DNA of 64,000 nt from Seminibacterium arietis (lineage in GTDB: Bacteria; Pseudomonadota; Gammaproteobacteria; Enterobacterales; Pasteurellaceae): the NCBI RefSeq assembly GCF_042675725.1, contig NZ_JBHTJN010000009.1, forward strand, positions 1 to 64,000, in the 5' to 3' direction. Below the pieces are notes generated by a model, which did not search any database, had not been told where the DNA came from, and saw nothing but the letters and a program-made list of their open reading frames with translations. Below, one piece after another: positions 8,916-17,552 of this stretch (position 1 is the stretch's first letter; every line of letters starts with the position of its first letter). A program made the position numbers and the translations under genes.

Positions 8916-10052
8916 TTAGTACAATGAGTTGTTGTTATTCTCAATGAAATTGCTGTCAAGACGACCAAACATTTTCACATATGACCAAATAGTATAAGAC
9001 AATAAGATCACTACGAATATTAGAGCGAAACCTAGCATCAGAGTTAATGTCCATTCGCTTGAGGTTGCATCCCACATTAATAAACTCATTTCAGGATGTG
9101 TTATTGATGGCATAACAAATGGAAACATTGCTACACCACAAGTTAAAATAATTCCTGCCATAGTTAATGATGAGAATAAAAATGCCCAACCACAGCGATT
9201 TGATTTTGAAGCAACGATATTAAGCAATGCTCCAACAACAGCTAACACTGGGAAGATAAATAAAATTGGGGCATTAAAGTAGTTGTTAAACCATGCTCCC
9301 GTTTGCAATACTACTTCTTTACCTAATGGTGATGTTGGTGCATTGTGGTCAATAACGCTTGTTACAACAAAGCCATCAATAAAGTATAACCATACCCCAG
9401 CGAGTACAAATGTAATCAAAGTGGCTAGTGCACCAACTTGAGTAATATTTCTTGCTCTCTCACGCAATTCTGCTGTAGTTTTCAATTGCAACCATGCAGC
9501 ACCTTGTGTAGTAAGCATAAACAAACTTATCAAACCACAGAGCAACGCAAACGGATTCAATAATGCAAAAAATGAACCTGTATAAGTGACTTGCATAATA
9601 TCATTAAAGTGGAATGGTACACCTTGTAATAAGTTACCGAATGCAACACCAAATACTAATGACGGTACAAAACCACCAACAAATAGTCCCCAATCCCAAG
9701 CAGTACGCCATTTCGGATTATCGATCTTAGCACGATATTCCAACCCTACTGGACGGAAGAAAAGTGCGGCTAAAACCAAAATCATAGCAATGTAAAAACC
9801 TGAGAATGATGTAGCGTAAACTACAGGCCATGCAGCAAACATTGCACCTCCCGCAGTAAGCAACCAAACTTGGTTTCCATCCCAATGTGGGGCGATAGAG
9901 TTGATCATAATGCGTTTTTCTACTTCTTTTTTACCAGCCAAAGGTAATAGAGTTAATACGCCCATATCAAAACCATCAGTGACTGCAAATCCGATAAGCA
10001 ATACACCAACTAAGACCCACCAAATAAAACGTAGAAATTCATAATCAATCAT
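8916..10052 (-). CDS. cydB: Cytochrome bd quinol oxidase subunit II CydB
   Basis: Integral membrane subunit of the high-affinity cytochrome bd oxidase, 378 residues and about nine membrane segments. The N-terminus FIWWVLVGVLLIGFAVTDGFDMG is diagnostic of CydB, and the conserved PHWDGNQVWLLTAGGAMFAAWP region follows near residue 55. It binds no haem itself but stabilises the CydA haems. It lies 14 bp after cydA and directly before cydX. Length and motifs are normal. Confidence 0.95.
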   Translation of the reverse strand: MIDYEFLRFIWWVLVGVLLIGFAVTDGFDMGVLTLLPLAGKKEVEKRIMINSIAPHWDGNQVWLLTAGGAMFAAWPVVYATSFSGFYIAMILVLAALFFRPVGLEYRAKIDNPKWRTAWDWGLFVGGFVPSLVFGVAFGNLLQGVPFHFNDIMQVTYTGSFFALLNPFALLCGLISLFMLTTQGAAWLQLKTTAELRERARNITQVGALATLITFVLAGVWLYFIDGFVVTSVIDHNAPTSPLGKEVVLQTGAWFNNYFNAPILFIFPVLAVVGALLNIVASKSNRCGWAFLFSSLTMAGIILTCGVAMFPFVMPSITHPEMSLLMWDATSSEWTLTLMLGFALIFVVILLSYTIWSYVKMFGRLDSNFIENNNNSLY

Positions 10053-10066
10053 AGTTAGGCTCCTAC

Positions 10067-11632
10067 TTATCTCGCTGACTGCTCAAAATAATAGCGTCCT
10101 GTTTTCAATGAACTTGGACCTAGACGGCTATACTTGAACATTAAATACATTTCCGCAATTAAGAATACTGTATAAAGTGCACAAATTAAGATAATAGATA
10201 ACCAAAGATCACCTGCTCCTAAATTAGATGCAGCAACGCCCACTGGTAATGTATCGTAAATTGCCCATGGCTGACGTCCATATTCTGCTAAGAACCAGCC
10301 ACTTTCTGCAGCAATCCACGGAAGTGGAATACCCCATAATAAAAGTTTTAGCAATAAAGGACTACGCCCCACTGTTTTACGAATATTTTGTACAAACGCA
10401 GCAATCATTAAGAGTAAAACCAATCCACCAGCAATCATCATTATACGGAATGACCAAAATGTCGGACCTACGTTTGGAATAGTATCTGCAGCAGCCTGTT
10501 TTATTTGAGCATCGGTAGCATCAACAACCTTATCAGTATAACGTTTCAATAAAAGACCAAAACCAAGATCCTTTCTAACGGCATTAAATTGAGCTTTTGT
10601 TTCTTCTTTTACTTGACCAAGCTCTTTTTTCTCTGCTCTTAACTGTTGGAGTAAATAGTATGCCACCATACCGTTACGTACACGATCTTCATTTACTTTT
10701 TGCAAATCATTCACACCTGCAAAAGTTTTATCTAATGAGCGAGTTACGATAATCCCCGCAGCATATGGAATTTGTAAAGCAAAATCATTACGTTTTTCTG
10801 CCTCATTAGTTACAACAATTGCATTCCAACTTGCTGGAGCTGGCTGAGTATGCCATTCACCTTCCATCGCAGCCAATTTTACTGGTTGAGTTTGACCAAT
10901 TTCATATCCTGATTCATCACCCATAATTAATACGGAAACTGTTGCAATGATGCCAAACACAGAAGCAATAGAAAATGAACGTTTAGCAAACCCAATATCA
11001 CGACCTTTCAGAATATAGTATGAACTAATACCTAGTACAAATAACGAACCTACAACATAGCCCGCAGATAATGTATGTAAAAATTTACTTTGAGCTACTG
11101 GATTTAACCATAATTCTAAGAAACTGGTCATTTCCATACGCATAGTTTCGAAGTTGAATTCTGACCCTACTGGATATTGCATCCAACCATTTGCAACTAA
11201 AATCCACATTGCAGACAGGTTTGAACCAAACGCAACACAATACGTAGTCAATAAGTGCTTACCTTTTGATAAGCGATCCCAACCAAAGAAGAATAATCCT
11301 ACAAAGGTTGATTCTAGGAAGAATGCTAATAATGCTTCAACAGCGAGTGGTGCACCAAAAATATCTCCCACATAATGAGAATAATATGACCAGTTTGTAC
11401 CAAACTGAAATTCCATTGTAATACCTGTGGTAACTCCTAAAGCGAAGTTAATACCAAATAATTTACCCCAGAACTTAGTCATATCCTTGTAAACTTCTTT
11501 ACCCGTCGCCACATACATGGTTTCCATTATCACAAGGATAAAACTTAAACCTAAGGTCAGTGGTACGAACAAAAAGTGATATAATGCAGTTAACGCAAAC
11601 TGCAATCGAGAGAGTTCAACAACATCTAACAT
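10067..11632 (-). CDS. cydA: Cytochrome bd quinol oxidase subunit I CydA
   Basis: Catalytic haem-bearing subunit, which oxidises quinol and reduces O2 to water with high oxygen affinity. It begins MLDVVELSRLQFALTALYHF with the His19 haem ligand, and shows the Q-loop region in the middle. I chose the ATG at 11632 (521 residues) because the in-frame upstream extension contains its ribosome site AAGGAG and is therefore not coding. The GWFLAEYGRQPW motif near residue 450 is characteristic. The upstream region has candidate FNR and CRP sites. Confidence 0.95.
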   Translation of the reverse strand: MLDVVELSRLQFALTALYHFLFVPLTLGLSFILVIMETMYVATGKEVYKDMTKFWGKLFGINFALGVTTGITMEFQFGTNWSYYSHYVGDIFGAPLAVEALLAFFLESTFVGLFFFGWDRLSKGKHLLTTYCVAFGSNLSAMWILVANGWMQYPVGSEFNFETMRMEMTSFLELWLNPVAQSKFLHTLSAGYVVGSLFVLGISSYYILKGRDIGFAKRSFSIASVFGIIATVSVLIMGDESGYEIGQTQPVKLAAMEGEWHTQPAPASWNAIVVTNEAEKRNDFALQIPYAAGIIVTRSLDKTFAGVNDLQKVNEDRVRNGMVAYYLLQQLRAEKKELGQVKEETKAQFNAVRKDLGFGLLLKRYTDKVVDATDAQIKQAAADTIPNVGPTFWSFRIMMIAGGLVLLLMIAAFVQNIRKTVGRSPLLLKLLLWGIPLPWIAAESGWFLAEYGRQPWAIYDTLPVGVAASNLGAGDLWLSIILICALYTVFLIAEMYLMFKYSRLGPSSLKTGRYYFEQSAR

Positions 11633-11856
11633 CTCATCAACTCCTTGCAATGCACAAGTTCTTAATCAAATGATTACCAAGTAATCACCCCATTCTAAAG
11701 GCTTTTCCTTTAGTTAAAATACCGAGTTATCTTGACAACTATTGCTAATGTTATTTAAAAATTAATGCAAATTGTATAGCAACGAATCAATCGTTATATA
11801 GATAACTCGACTACCTATATTCTACTACTAAAAGTACGGATAAAAAATAGCAAAAA

Positions 11857-11872
11857 TGTTACACAGATCACA
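11857..11872. promoter_or_regulatory. Candidate CRP site between cydA and the small exported protein gene
   Basis: TGTTA-N6-TCACA, with flanking A and T runs, matches the CRP consensus (TGTGA-N6-TCACA) at 9 of 10 positions. It lies in the 450-bp divergent region about 225 bp from either start. It could serve either gene. Confidence 0.45.
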
Positions 11873-11920
11873 TTTTTAGATCTAAATCAAAACAAATCAA
11901 AATCAATATATTTACATTCA

Positions 11921-11934
11921 TTGATCTAAATCAA
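11921..11934. promoter_or_regulatory. FNR box (perfect consensus) upstream of cydA and the small exported protein gene
   Basis: TTGATCTAAATCAA is an exact match to the FNR consensus TTGAT-N4-ATCAA. A second, weaker copy, TAGATCTAAATCAA, lies at 11877-11890. In E. coli, FNR and ArcA together set cydAB expression. Here the perfect box is far (about 290 bp) from cydA but about 150 bp from the rightward gene, so it might control either one. A 9-bp inverted repeat CGAGTTATC (11723-11731 with 11801-11809) flanks the likely cydA promoter zone. Confidence 0.6.
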
Positions 11935-12082
11935 ATTACATAAATCATTAACATTTAAATAACATTTCAATTAAGCAATTTATTAAATAAATAAAAAACA
12001 AACGAAAAGAACTAGACTTTTAAATCATTTTTTGATAATTTCCGATAGGATTGTTTTTAGATTGAAAAATGGAATGAATTAT

Positions 12083-12403
12083 ATGATGAGAAAAAATATT
12101 CGCTCAATATTGACCGCTCTTTTTATTTTTACTATATCTTATAGTTCGTTATCATTAGCTGAACAACAACCAAAAAATGAACCAAAAGCAGTGTCATTCA
12201 TTCCTGAACAATGTAAAAAACTCTTTGAAGAAACAGAAAATTTAATTGCTGAAGCAGAAAAGCAGCCTGGTACACACGTACAACTAAGAAAAATAAAAAG
12301 TAAGCTCAACCAAAGTAAGCAAAAGATCCTAGAAATGGAACTAGAAACTCAAATAAAGAGTTGTGATATTGGTTTAACAAAATTAAGCTTAAGACAACAA
12401 TAG
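12083..12403 (+). CDS. Small exported protein, possibly DUF5339-like
   Basis: About 106 residues. A signal peptide (MMRKNIRSILTALFIF, cleavage probably after SLSLA) leads into a short helical, charged mature domain with exactly two cysteines (QCKKLF and SCDIGL), which could form a disulfide in the periplasm. It resembles small Pasteurellaceae proteins that I recall as DUF5339; that label is from memory. I chose the ATG at 12083 because GGA lies nine bases upstream; the frame stays open back to 12032. Its function is unknown. Confidence 0.65.
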   Translation: MMRKNIRSILTALFIFTISYSSLSLAEQQPKNEPKAVSFIPEQCKKLFEETENLIAEAEKQPGTHVQLRKIKSKLNQSKQKILEMELETQIKSCDIGLTKLSLRQQ

Positions 12404-12544
12404 TAAATTTATAAAGACCGTAACTACTCGTTGATCTTTGTTATTATCGTTTTTTATTAACAAAGTAAACTCTACTTAAATATTGACTTTCCTCAACATC
12501 TAATTAGCAACGTGATTTCAAATCAATATCTTTTCAATAAAAAA

Positions 12545-12579
12545 ACCGCACTTTAGTTTTAGTTAAAGTGCGGTCACTT
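12545..12579. terminator. Bidirectional terminator made of inverted uptake signals
   Basis: ACCGCACTTTA (12545-12555) and TAAAGTGCGGT (12564-12574) form an 11-bp stem with an 8-nt loop, and T-rich tracts on both sides. It ends the dat-ddc operon on the minus strand and can also stop transcription from the small exported protein gene. The 140 bp before it hold nothing else that I can support. Confidence 0.8.
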
Positions 12580-12608
12580 TTTCGAATTATCTTAAAAAAG
12601 ATAAAGAT

Positions 12609-14141
12609 CTAATCAATTACTATTTGGTAATTTCCTTCAACTACAGCACCTTTAATTCGATGAGCTTCACTGATTACTTGATTTAATAGAACTTTAACAT
12701 TATCTAAAGTTGCAATTGGACTCAATGTGGTCATTTTTAAAGCTTGTATTCCGTTAACTTTAGTCACTCCAATATTTGCCTCACCACAAGCAAATAATTC
12801 ATCCGCTACATGCTGATTTAAGTTATCAATGAATTCTACTGGATAATTTGTTGGCACGACACGAAATAGCACTGAAGCAAATTGTGGCTCAACTAGAAGC
12901 TCTAATTCATCATTTTCTTTAATATAATCAGCTACTTCACGAGTCAATTTAATTCCGTGATCGATCATTGAACCATATAATTCCTCACCTAACGCTTCTA
13001 CTGTAAGCCATAGTTTTAGAGCATCAAAACGACGAGTAGTTTGCAAAGATTTCGATACTAAATTTGGTACGCCATGTTCTTCATCATATTCAGAATTTAA
13101 ATAATCTGCTTTATAATCAATAAAGCGGAAATTTTTTTCATCTTTTAACAAAAATGCACCACAAGAAATACTTTGAAAGAAATGTTTATGAAAATCTAAA
13201 GTAACAGAATCCACTAACTCTAAACCGTCAAGCCAATGGCGATATTCATTAGAAAGCAATAAAGCTCCACCCCAAGCAGCATCAACATGAACCCAAGCTT
13301 CGTACTGATCTGCTAACTTGCGAATATCTTTAAGTGAATCAATCGCTCCAGCATCTGTCGTGCCTGCTGTAGAAACAATACAAGCAATCAAATTTCCTTT
13401 AGCAGTCAATTCTGTCAACGTTTTTTGTAAAGCGACTATATCCATTTGAGCATTCGCATTACAAGGCACAGTAACTACTGACTGAAAGCCCATTCCCATC
13501 ATTGCCATATTTTTTTGCACTGAAAAATGAGCATTTTCAGAACAAACTACTTTTACTTTTTTGATCGCATCTGCTGGGATTCCATCTTGCTGAACAGACC
13601 ACTCTTTGCCTTCAACCGTTTTCCAGTTTTTAGCAATACAAGCATCTCGAGCTAATAATACTCCCATTAGATTAGACTGCGTACCACCTGAAGTAAACAC
13701 GCCAGCTTGACCTGGTGCAAAACCAACTTTTTGTCGTAACCAGTCAATCAATTGCACTTCCATCAAAGAACCAGCTGGACTTTGATCCCAAGAATCCATA
13801 GATTGATTAGTTGCATTAATTAACACTTCTGCAATTTGGCTAGCAACCATCGTTGGGCAATGCAAATGAGCTAAAGAATGTGGGTGATGTACCTTCAAAC
13901 TCTTGTTTAAAAATAATTCAATTAAACGCTGTAAAGACTTCTCTAGACCAATACCTTGTTTGGAAGGATTAAACGCAATTTCACTGCGTAGTTGTTTAAT
14001 ACTACCACCCGTGTACATTTTTTCATTTTTTAACCATTCTGCAACTGCATTTACTGCAGTTTGCATTAATGTTTTATAATCTGAAATAGATTGAGGATCA
14101 CGGCATAATAACGCTTGTTGATGTTTAGCAAAATCTACCAT
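12609..14141 (-). CDS. ddc: L-2,4-diaminobutyrate decarboxylase
   Basis: PLP-dependent group II decarboxylase that converts L-2,4-diaminobutyrate to 1,3-diaminopropane. The product has 510 residues. Visible are TSGGTQSN (cofactor phosphate binding), HVDAAWGG with the PLP-contacting Asp, and DFHKHFF with the Schiff-base Lys. I chose the ATG at 14141 (MVDFAKHQQALL) because AAAGGAA lies just upstream and the longer in-frame extension is hydrophobic, unlike the family. It is the second gene of the dat-ddc operon and is followed by a strong terminator. Confidence 0.92.
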   Translation of the reverse strand: MVDFAKHQQALLCRDPQSISDYKTLMQTAVNAVAEWLKNEKMYTGGSIKQLRSEIAFNPSKQGIGLEKSLQRLIELFLNKSLKVHHPHSLAHLHCPTMVASQIAEVLINATNQSMDSWDQSPAGSLMEVQLIDWLRQKVGFAPGQAGVFTSGGTQSNLMGVLLARDACIAKNWKTVEGKEWSVQQDGIPADAIKKVKVVCSENAHFSVQKNMAMMGMGFQSVVTVPCNANAQMDIVALQKTLTELTAKGNLIACIVSTAGTTDAGAIDSLKDIRKLADQYEAWVHVDAAWGGALLLSNEYRHWLDGLELVDSVTLDFHKHFFQSISCGAFLLKDEKNFRFIDYKADYLNSEYDEEHGVPNLVSKSLQTTRRFDALKLWLTVEALGEELYGSMIDHGIKLTREVADYIKENDELELLVEPQFASVLFRVVPTNYPVEFIDNLNQHVADELFACGEANIGVTKVNGIQALKMTTLSPIATLDNVKVLLNQVISEAHRIKGAVVEGNYQIVID

Positions 14142-14185
14142 ATTGTTTCCTTTAATGAAATCGTTAAGTAAGAATACGTTAAACA

Positions 14186-14212
14186 AAAGTGCGGTAATTT
14201 TAACCGCACTTT
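14186..14212. repeat. Inverted uptake-signal hairpin between dat and ddc
   Basis: AAAGTGCGGT (14186-14195) and ACCGCACTTT (14203-14212) form a 10-bp stem with a 7-nt loop, 16 nt after the dat stop. On the minus strand no clear T-tract follows, so it is more likely an mRNA stabiliser or partial attenuator between the two cistrons than a full terminator. Confidence 0.7.
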
Positions 14213-14228
14213 CCAAAACAGCAATAAG

Positions 14229-15593
14229 TTAAGCTCGAATGGCTTTGACCGCTTCAGCGACAGATTTGCTGAAACGCTTGATCATCTCTTCACATTCTGT
14301 TTGAGTTATAATTAATGGACAAAGAATACGTACTACATTGCCACCACGTCCACCTCTCTCTAGTAATAATTTATTTTCAAAACAAGCTTTTTGAATTGCA
14401 GCAGCTAAATCACAATCAGCTGGATACGCACCAATTCGATCTTGAGGTTGACGTTCATCAACAATTTCAATACCAATCATCAGTCCACGACCACGAACAT
14501 TACCAATACAAGGATAGGTTTCAGACAATTTTTTCAATTCTGTTTGTAAAAATTCACCACAAACTCGAGCATGTTCAGCCAAATTTTGTTCTTTCATCAC
14601 TTTCAATGTAGCATAACCTGTAGCCATCGCCATTTGATTACCACGAAATGTCCCTGTGTGACCTGCTGGTTTCCACGCATCAAATTCTTTTTTAATTGCT
14701 AGCACGGCTAATGGCAAACTACCTCCTACTGCTTTTGACATTACTACTACATCAGGATCAATCCCTGCATGTTCAAATGCAAACATTTTACCTGAACGAC
14801 AAAAACCAGCTTGAACTTCATCTAAAATTAAAATGATGCCATGTTTTCTTGTTACTTCACGTATTTTTTGCAACCATTTTACAGGAGCGGTCACTACTCC
14901 GCCCTCTCCTTGAATAGCTTCAAGAATCACTGCTGCAGGTTTAACAACACCGCTCTCTACATCTTCAATAAAGTTTTCAAAATAATAAGTTAAAGCGTCA
15001 ACACCCGCTTCTCCACCTAGCCCTAATGGACAACGATATTCATGTGGATAAGGCATAAATTGCACACCAGCCATTAAATTTTGTACAGCATTTTTCGCAT
15101 TTAAATTGCCAGTCATAGACAACGAACCATGGGTCATTCCATGATAACCACCAGAAAAAGAAATCACGTTACCACGTCCAGTATAAGTTTTCGCTAATTT
15201 AATGGCCGCTTCTGTGCCATCTGCCCCAGATGGACCACAAAACTGCAAGCAATACTGATCTTTAGGAAAAAATGACAATAATTCAGCAGTAAAAGCATCT
15301 TTTAACGGTGTTGTAATATCTAAAGTGTGTAGCGGTAGACCACTGTCTAAAACGTCTTTAATTGCTTGAATAACCGCAGGGTGATTATGTCCTAATGCTA
15401 ATGTCCCCGCACCAGCCAAACAATCAAGATATTCATTACCTTCCACATCCGTTACCCAACAACCATGAGCTTTAGCAATAGCTAATGGTAACTTACGAGG
15501 ATAACTACGAACATTGGATTCCATCTGATCCTGGCGAGTTAAGTAATAGGCATTTGTGGCTTGATTAATTGGATTTACAGGAGTATTTGTCAT
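14229..15593 (-). CDS. dat: L-2,4-diaminobutyrate:2-oxoglutarate aminotransferase
   Basis: Class III PLP aminotransferase, 454 residues, that makes L-2,4-diaminobutyrate from aspartate semialdehyde and glutamate. Motifs include CGPSGADGTEAAIKLA (phosphate contact), LDEVQAGFCRSG, and VMSKAVGG containing the PLP lysine near residue 288. With ddc it gives a two-step route to 1,3-diaminopropane, as known in Acinetobacter and H. influenzae. It is the first gene of the operon and is preceded by a long structured leader. Confidence 0.93.
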   Translation of the reverse strand: MTNTPVNPINQATNAYYLTRQDQMESNVRSYPRKLPLAIAKAHGCWVTDVEGNEYLDCLAGAGTLALGHNHPAVIQAIKDVLDSGLPLHTLDITTPLKDAFTAELLSFFPKDQYCLQFCGPSGADGTEAAIKLAKTYTGRGNVISFSGGYHGMTHGSLSMTGNLNAKNAVQNLMAGVQFMPYPHEYRCPLGLGGEAGVDALTYYFENFIEDVESGVVKPAAVILEAIQGEGGVVTAPVKWLQKIREVTRKHGIILILDEVQAGFCRSGKMFAFEHAGIDPDVVVMSKAVGGSLPLAVLAIKKEFDAWKPAGHTGTFRGNQMAMATGYATLKVMKEQNLAEHARVCGEFLQTELKKLSETYPCIGNVRGRGLMIGIEIVDERQPQDRIGAYPADCDLAAAIQKACFENKLLLERGGRGGNVVRILCPLIITQTECEEMIKRFSKSVAEAVKAIRA

Positions 15594-15790
15594 ATCTTAA
15601 ACGTACCTTCTATTAGAGGTTAAAAAAATAAGTCGGTGCCTTGCGGAAAGCCTAAGCTTTCTTATTTTAAAATAAGAGCCATGGGGCATTTGACTCGCTA
15701 CTTATTAAAAAAAGCGTTGCAGCTTTTTTATTTCCTGGAATTGGAAAATCTGACTATCAGACGAACTGTCTGATAAGGTCGCACATAGTA
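15594..15790 (-). promoter_or_regulatory. Promoter and structured 5' leader RNA of dat-ddc
   Basis: A -10-like TACTAT (15785-15790) would start a leader of about 185 nt before dat. Reading the RNA, in order: a strong 8-bp hairpin (15775-15768 with 15762-15755, loop GUUCG-like); a small UUUCC/GGAAA hairpin; an A6GC/GCU6 hairpin followed by U residues; and a domain closed by AAUAAGU with ACUUAUU. Inside that domain lie three short hairpins, including CUUAUU/AAUAAG and GAAAGC/GCUUUC. A UGCC in one loop can pair with the later GGCA, forming a pseudoknot. A U7 tract follows the closing stem. I recall a published motif named DABA-DC-AT upstream of such operons; identity is not confirmed. Confidence 0.6.
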
Positions 15791-15895
15791 CACTTTTTTA
15801 GCAAAAAATAAAGTATTTTTTAAAATAATTTCACAAAAAATGCTCATACCCCAAAAGAATGCAACAAAAGTGCGGTGTGGCGTTTTACATTTTAT

Positions 15896-15928
15896 GCAAA
15901 AAACAGAGGCAAACTTTATAAGTTCGCC
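15896..15928 (-). terminator. rpoH terminator
   Basis: On the minus strand, GGCGAACTT (15928-15920) pairs with AAGTTTGCC (15916-15908), with one G-U pair and a 3-nt loop, followed by TCTGTTTTTT. It sits about 30 bp after the rpoH stop codon. Confidence 0.8.
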
Positions 15929-15956
15929 CTATCAAAATATTTTAAATTAAAAGGAG

Positions 15957-16802
15957 TTAAAAATTCACTGCATTTTTTAATTTTTTCAAAGCACTGGCTT
16001 CTAGCTGTCTTACACGTTCTGCAGAAATATTGTATTTCACAGCTAAATCCTGCAAAGTAGCCTTATTTTCATCTAACCAGCGAGTTCTAATAATGTCTTG
16101 ACTACGTTCATCAAGCCCTTCTAAAGCATAAGACAATTGCTCAACAGCTTGATTTTCAAAATTCTCATTTTCTAATTCAGCTGCAAAATTGGAAGACTTA
16201 TCTTCTAAATATAAAGCGGGTGCATAAGTTTCGTCATCACTATCGTCAGGCAAATCAAAGCCAACGTCAGATCCTGTCATTCGGCTTTCCATTTCGATTA
16301 CATCCTCTTTAGATACTCCCAACTCTTGAGCGACCATATCTACTTCATTTTCATTAAACCATCCTAAACGTTGTTTCGTTTTTCTTAAATTAAAAAACAA
16401 TTTGCGTTGAGCTTTAGTAGTAGCAACTTTAACAATTCTCCAATTTCGCAACACATACTCATGAATTTCTGCTTTAATCCAATGCACAGCGAAAGATACT
16501 AAGCGTACACCTACCTCAGGATTGAAACGTTTTACTGCTTTCATCAAGCCAATATTACCTTCTTGAATTAAATCTGCTTGCGGTAAACCATAGCCCGAAT
16601 AACCACGAGCTACATGAATCACGAAACGAAGATGAGATAAAATCAACTTTTTAGCTGCTTCCAAATCTTCTTGATAATACAAACGCTCCGTCAATTCCTT
16701 TTCTTCGTCAAGAGTTAGCATTGGATACTCATTCGCTGCACGAATATACCCCTCAAGACTACCTTGTGGAACCAACAACATAGTTTGTGTTTCTCTACTC
16801 AT
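15957..16802 (-). CDS. rpoH: Heat-shock sigma factor RpoH (sigma-32)
   Basis: Alternative sigma factor directing RNA polymerase to heat-shock promoters, 281 residues, the usual size. Region 2 motifs include DLIQEGNIGLMKAVKRF and SFAVHWIKAEIHEYV. The RpoH box QRKLFFNLR, specific to this sigma class, lies near residue 132. Region 4 with its helix-turn-helix (ISAERVRQLEASALKKL) closes the protein. It is monocistronic, with its own promoter and terminator. Confidence 0.96.
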   Translation of the reverse strand: MSRETQTMLLVPQGSLEGYIRAANEYPMLTLDEEKELTERLYYQEDLEAAKKLILSHLRFVIHVARGYSGYGLPQADLIQEGNIGLMKAVKRFNPEVGVRLVSFAVHWIKAEIHEYVLRNWRIVKVATTKAQRKLFFNLRKTKQRLGWFNENEVDMVAQELGVSKEDVIEMESRMTGSDVGFDLPDDSDDETYAPALYLEDKSSNFAAELENENFENQAVEQLSYALEGLDERSQDIIRTRWLDENKATLQDLAVKYNISAERVRQLEASALKKLKNAVNF

Positions 16803-16838
16803 CGTTTTCCTTCTTAATTTAAATGGATTAACTGGATA

Positions 16839-16866
16839 GTTATAGCATAATTTCAGATAAGATCAA
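16839..16866 (-). promoter_or_regulatory. rpoH promoter
   Basis: On the minus strand, -35 TTGATC (16861-16866) and an extended -10, TGCTATAAC (hexamer 16839-16844), are separated by 16 bp, 37 bp upstream of the rpoH start. The extended TG makes this the strongest sigma-70 candidate in the 201-bp gap. Otherwise I see nothing in 16870-17003. Confidence 0.6.
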
Positions 16867-17003
16867 CTGTTCTCAACAATCTATTCTATCTTCATGCAAA
16901 CTTAGACATTAACAATTATAAAAAGTTCTTTACAATAAATTACTTTTCTATTACATATTCAATAAAAAGCGAAGTCTCTTTATTAGAAAGGACAATAATA
17001 TTT

Positions 17004-17492
17004 CTAATAGGTTGATTTTTCTAGTTTCTTTTGCTCACGTCTTTTTCGAAAAAAATCGCTTAATTTTTGACCACACTCCTGAGCTAAAATACCACTTTCA
17101 ATTTCAACCGTATGATTCATTTTATAATCATCAAAAAAATGGAAACGAGAGCCAACCGCACCTGTTTTATAATCTGCTGCCCCAAACACTAAACGTTTTA
17201 TTCTACTATGTAAAATAGCACCCGCACACATTGTACAAGGCTCTAATGTTACGTATAGAGTTGTATTTAATAAACGATAATTTTTTATTTTTTGAGCAGC
17301 ACGTCTTAAAGCAATAATTTCTGCATGAGCGGTTGGATCTGAATTAGTAATTGATAAATTCCAACCTTCTCCAAGAATATTACCTTTTTCATCAACTAAT
17401 ACCGCACCAACAGGGATTTCCCCTAATCGCTCTGCTTCATCAGCTAAAGACAAAGCTCGTTTCATCATTTTTTCATCAAAATCAAACCGCAC
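17004..17492 (-). CDS. tadA: tRNA-specific adenosine deaminase TadA
   Basis: Converts adenosine 34 of tRNA-Arg(ACG) to inosine, 162 residues. The zinc site is complete: HAE with the catalytic Glu near residue 57 and PCTMC near 86. The start is a GTG lying inside an uptake signal (the GTG of AAAGTGCGGT); AAAGG eight bases upstream supports it. An in-frame stop four codons further up leaves little alternative. Region and product match H. influenzae. Confidence 0.92.
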   Translation of the reverse strand: MRFDFDEKMMKRALSLADEAERLGEIPVGAVLVDEKGNILGEGWNLSITNSDPTAHAEIIALRRAAQKIKNYRLLNTTLYVTLEPCTMCAGAILHSRIKRLVFGAADYKTGAVGSRFHFFDDYKMNHTVEIESGILAQECGQKLSDFFRKRREQKKLEKSTY

Positions 17493-17552
17493 TTTAAATG
17501 CCTTTTACGTCTTATCCTATACAGCAAATACTATCTTCTTAATTTTTACTCT

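Noticed and set aside
14315..14611. 98-codon plus-strand open frame within dat
   Set aside because: It is antisense to a strongly conserved enzyme and has His/Gln-rich low-complexity composition typical of shadow frames.
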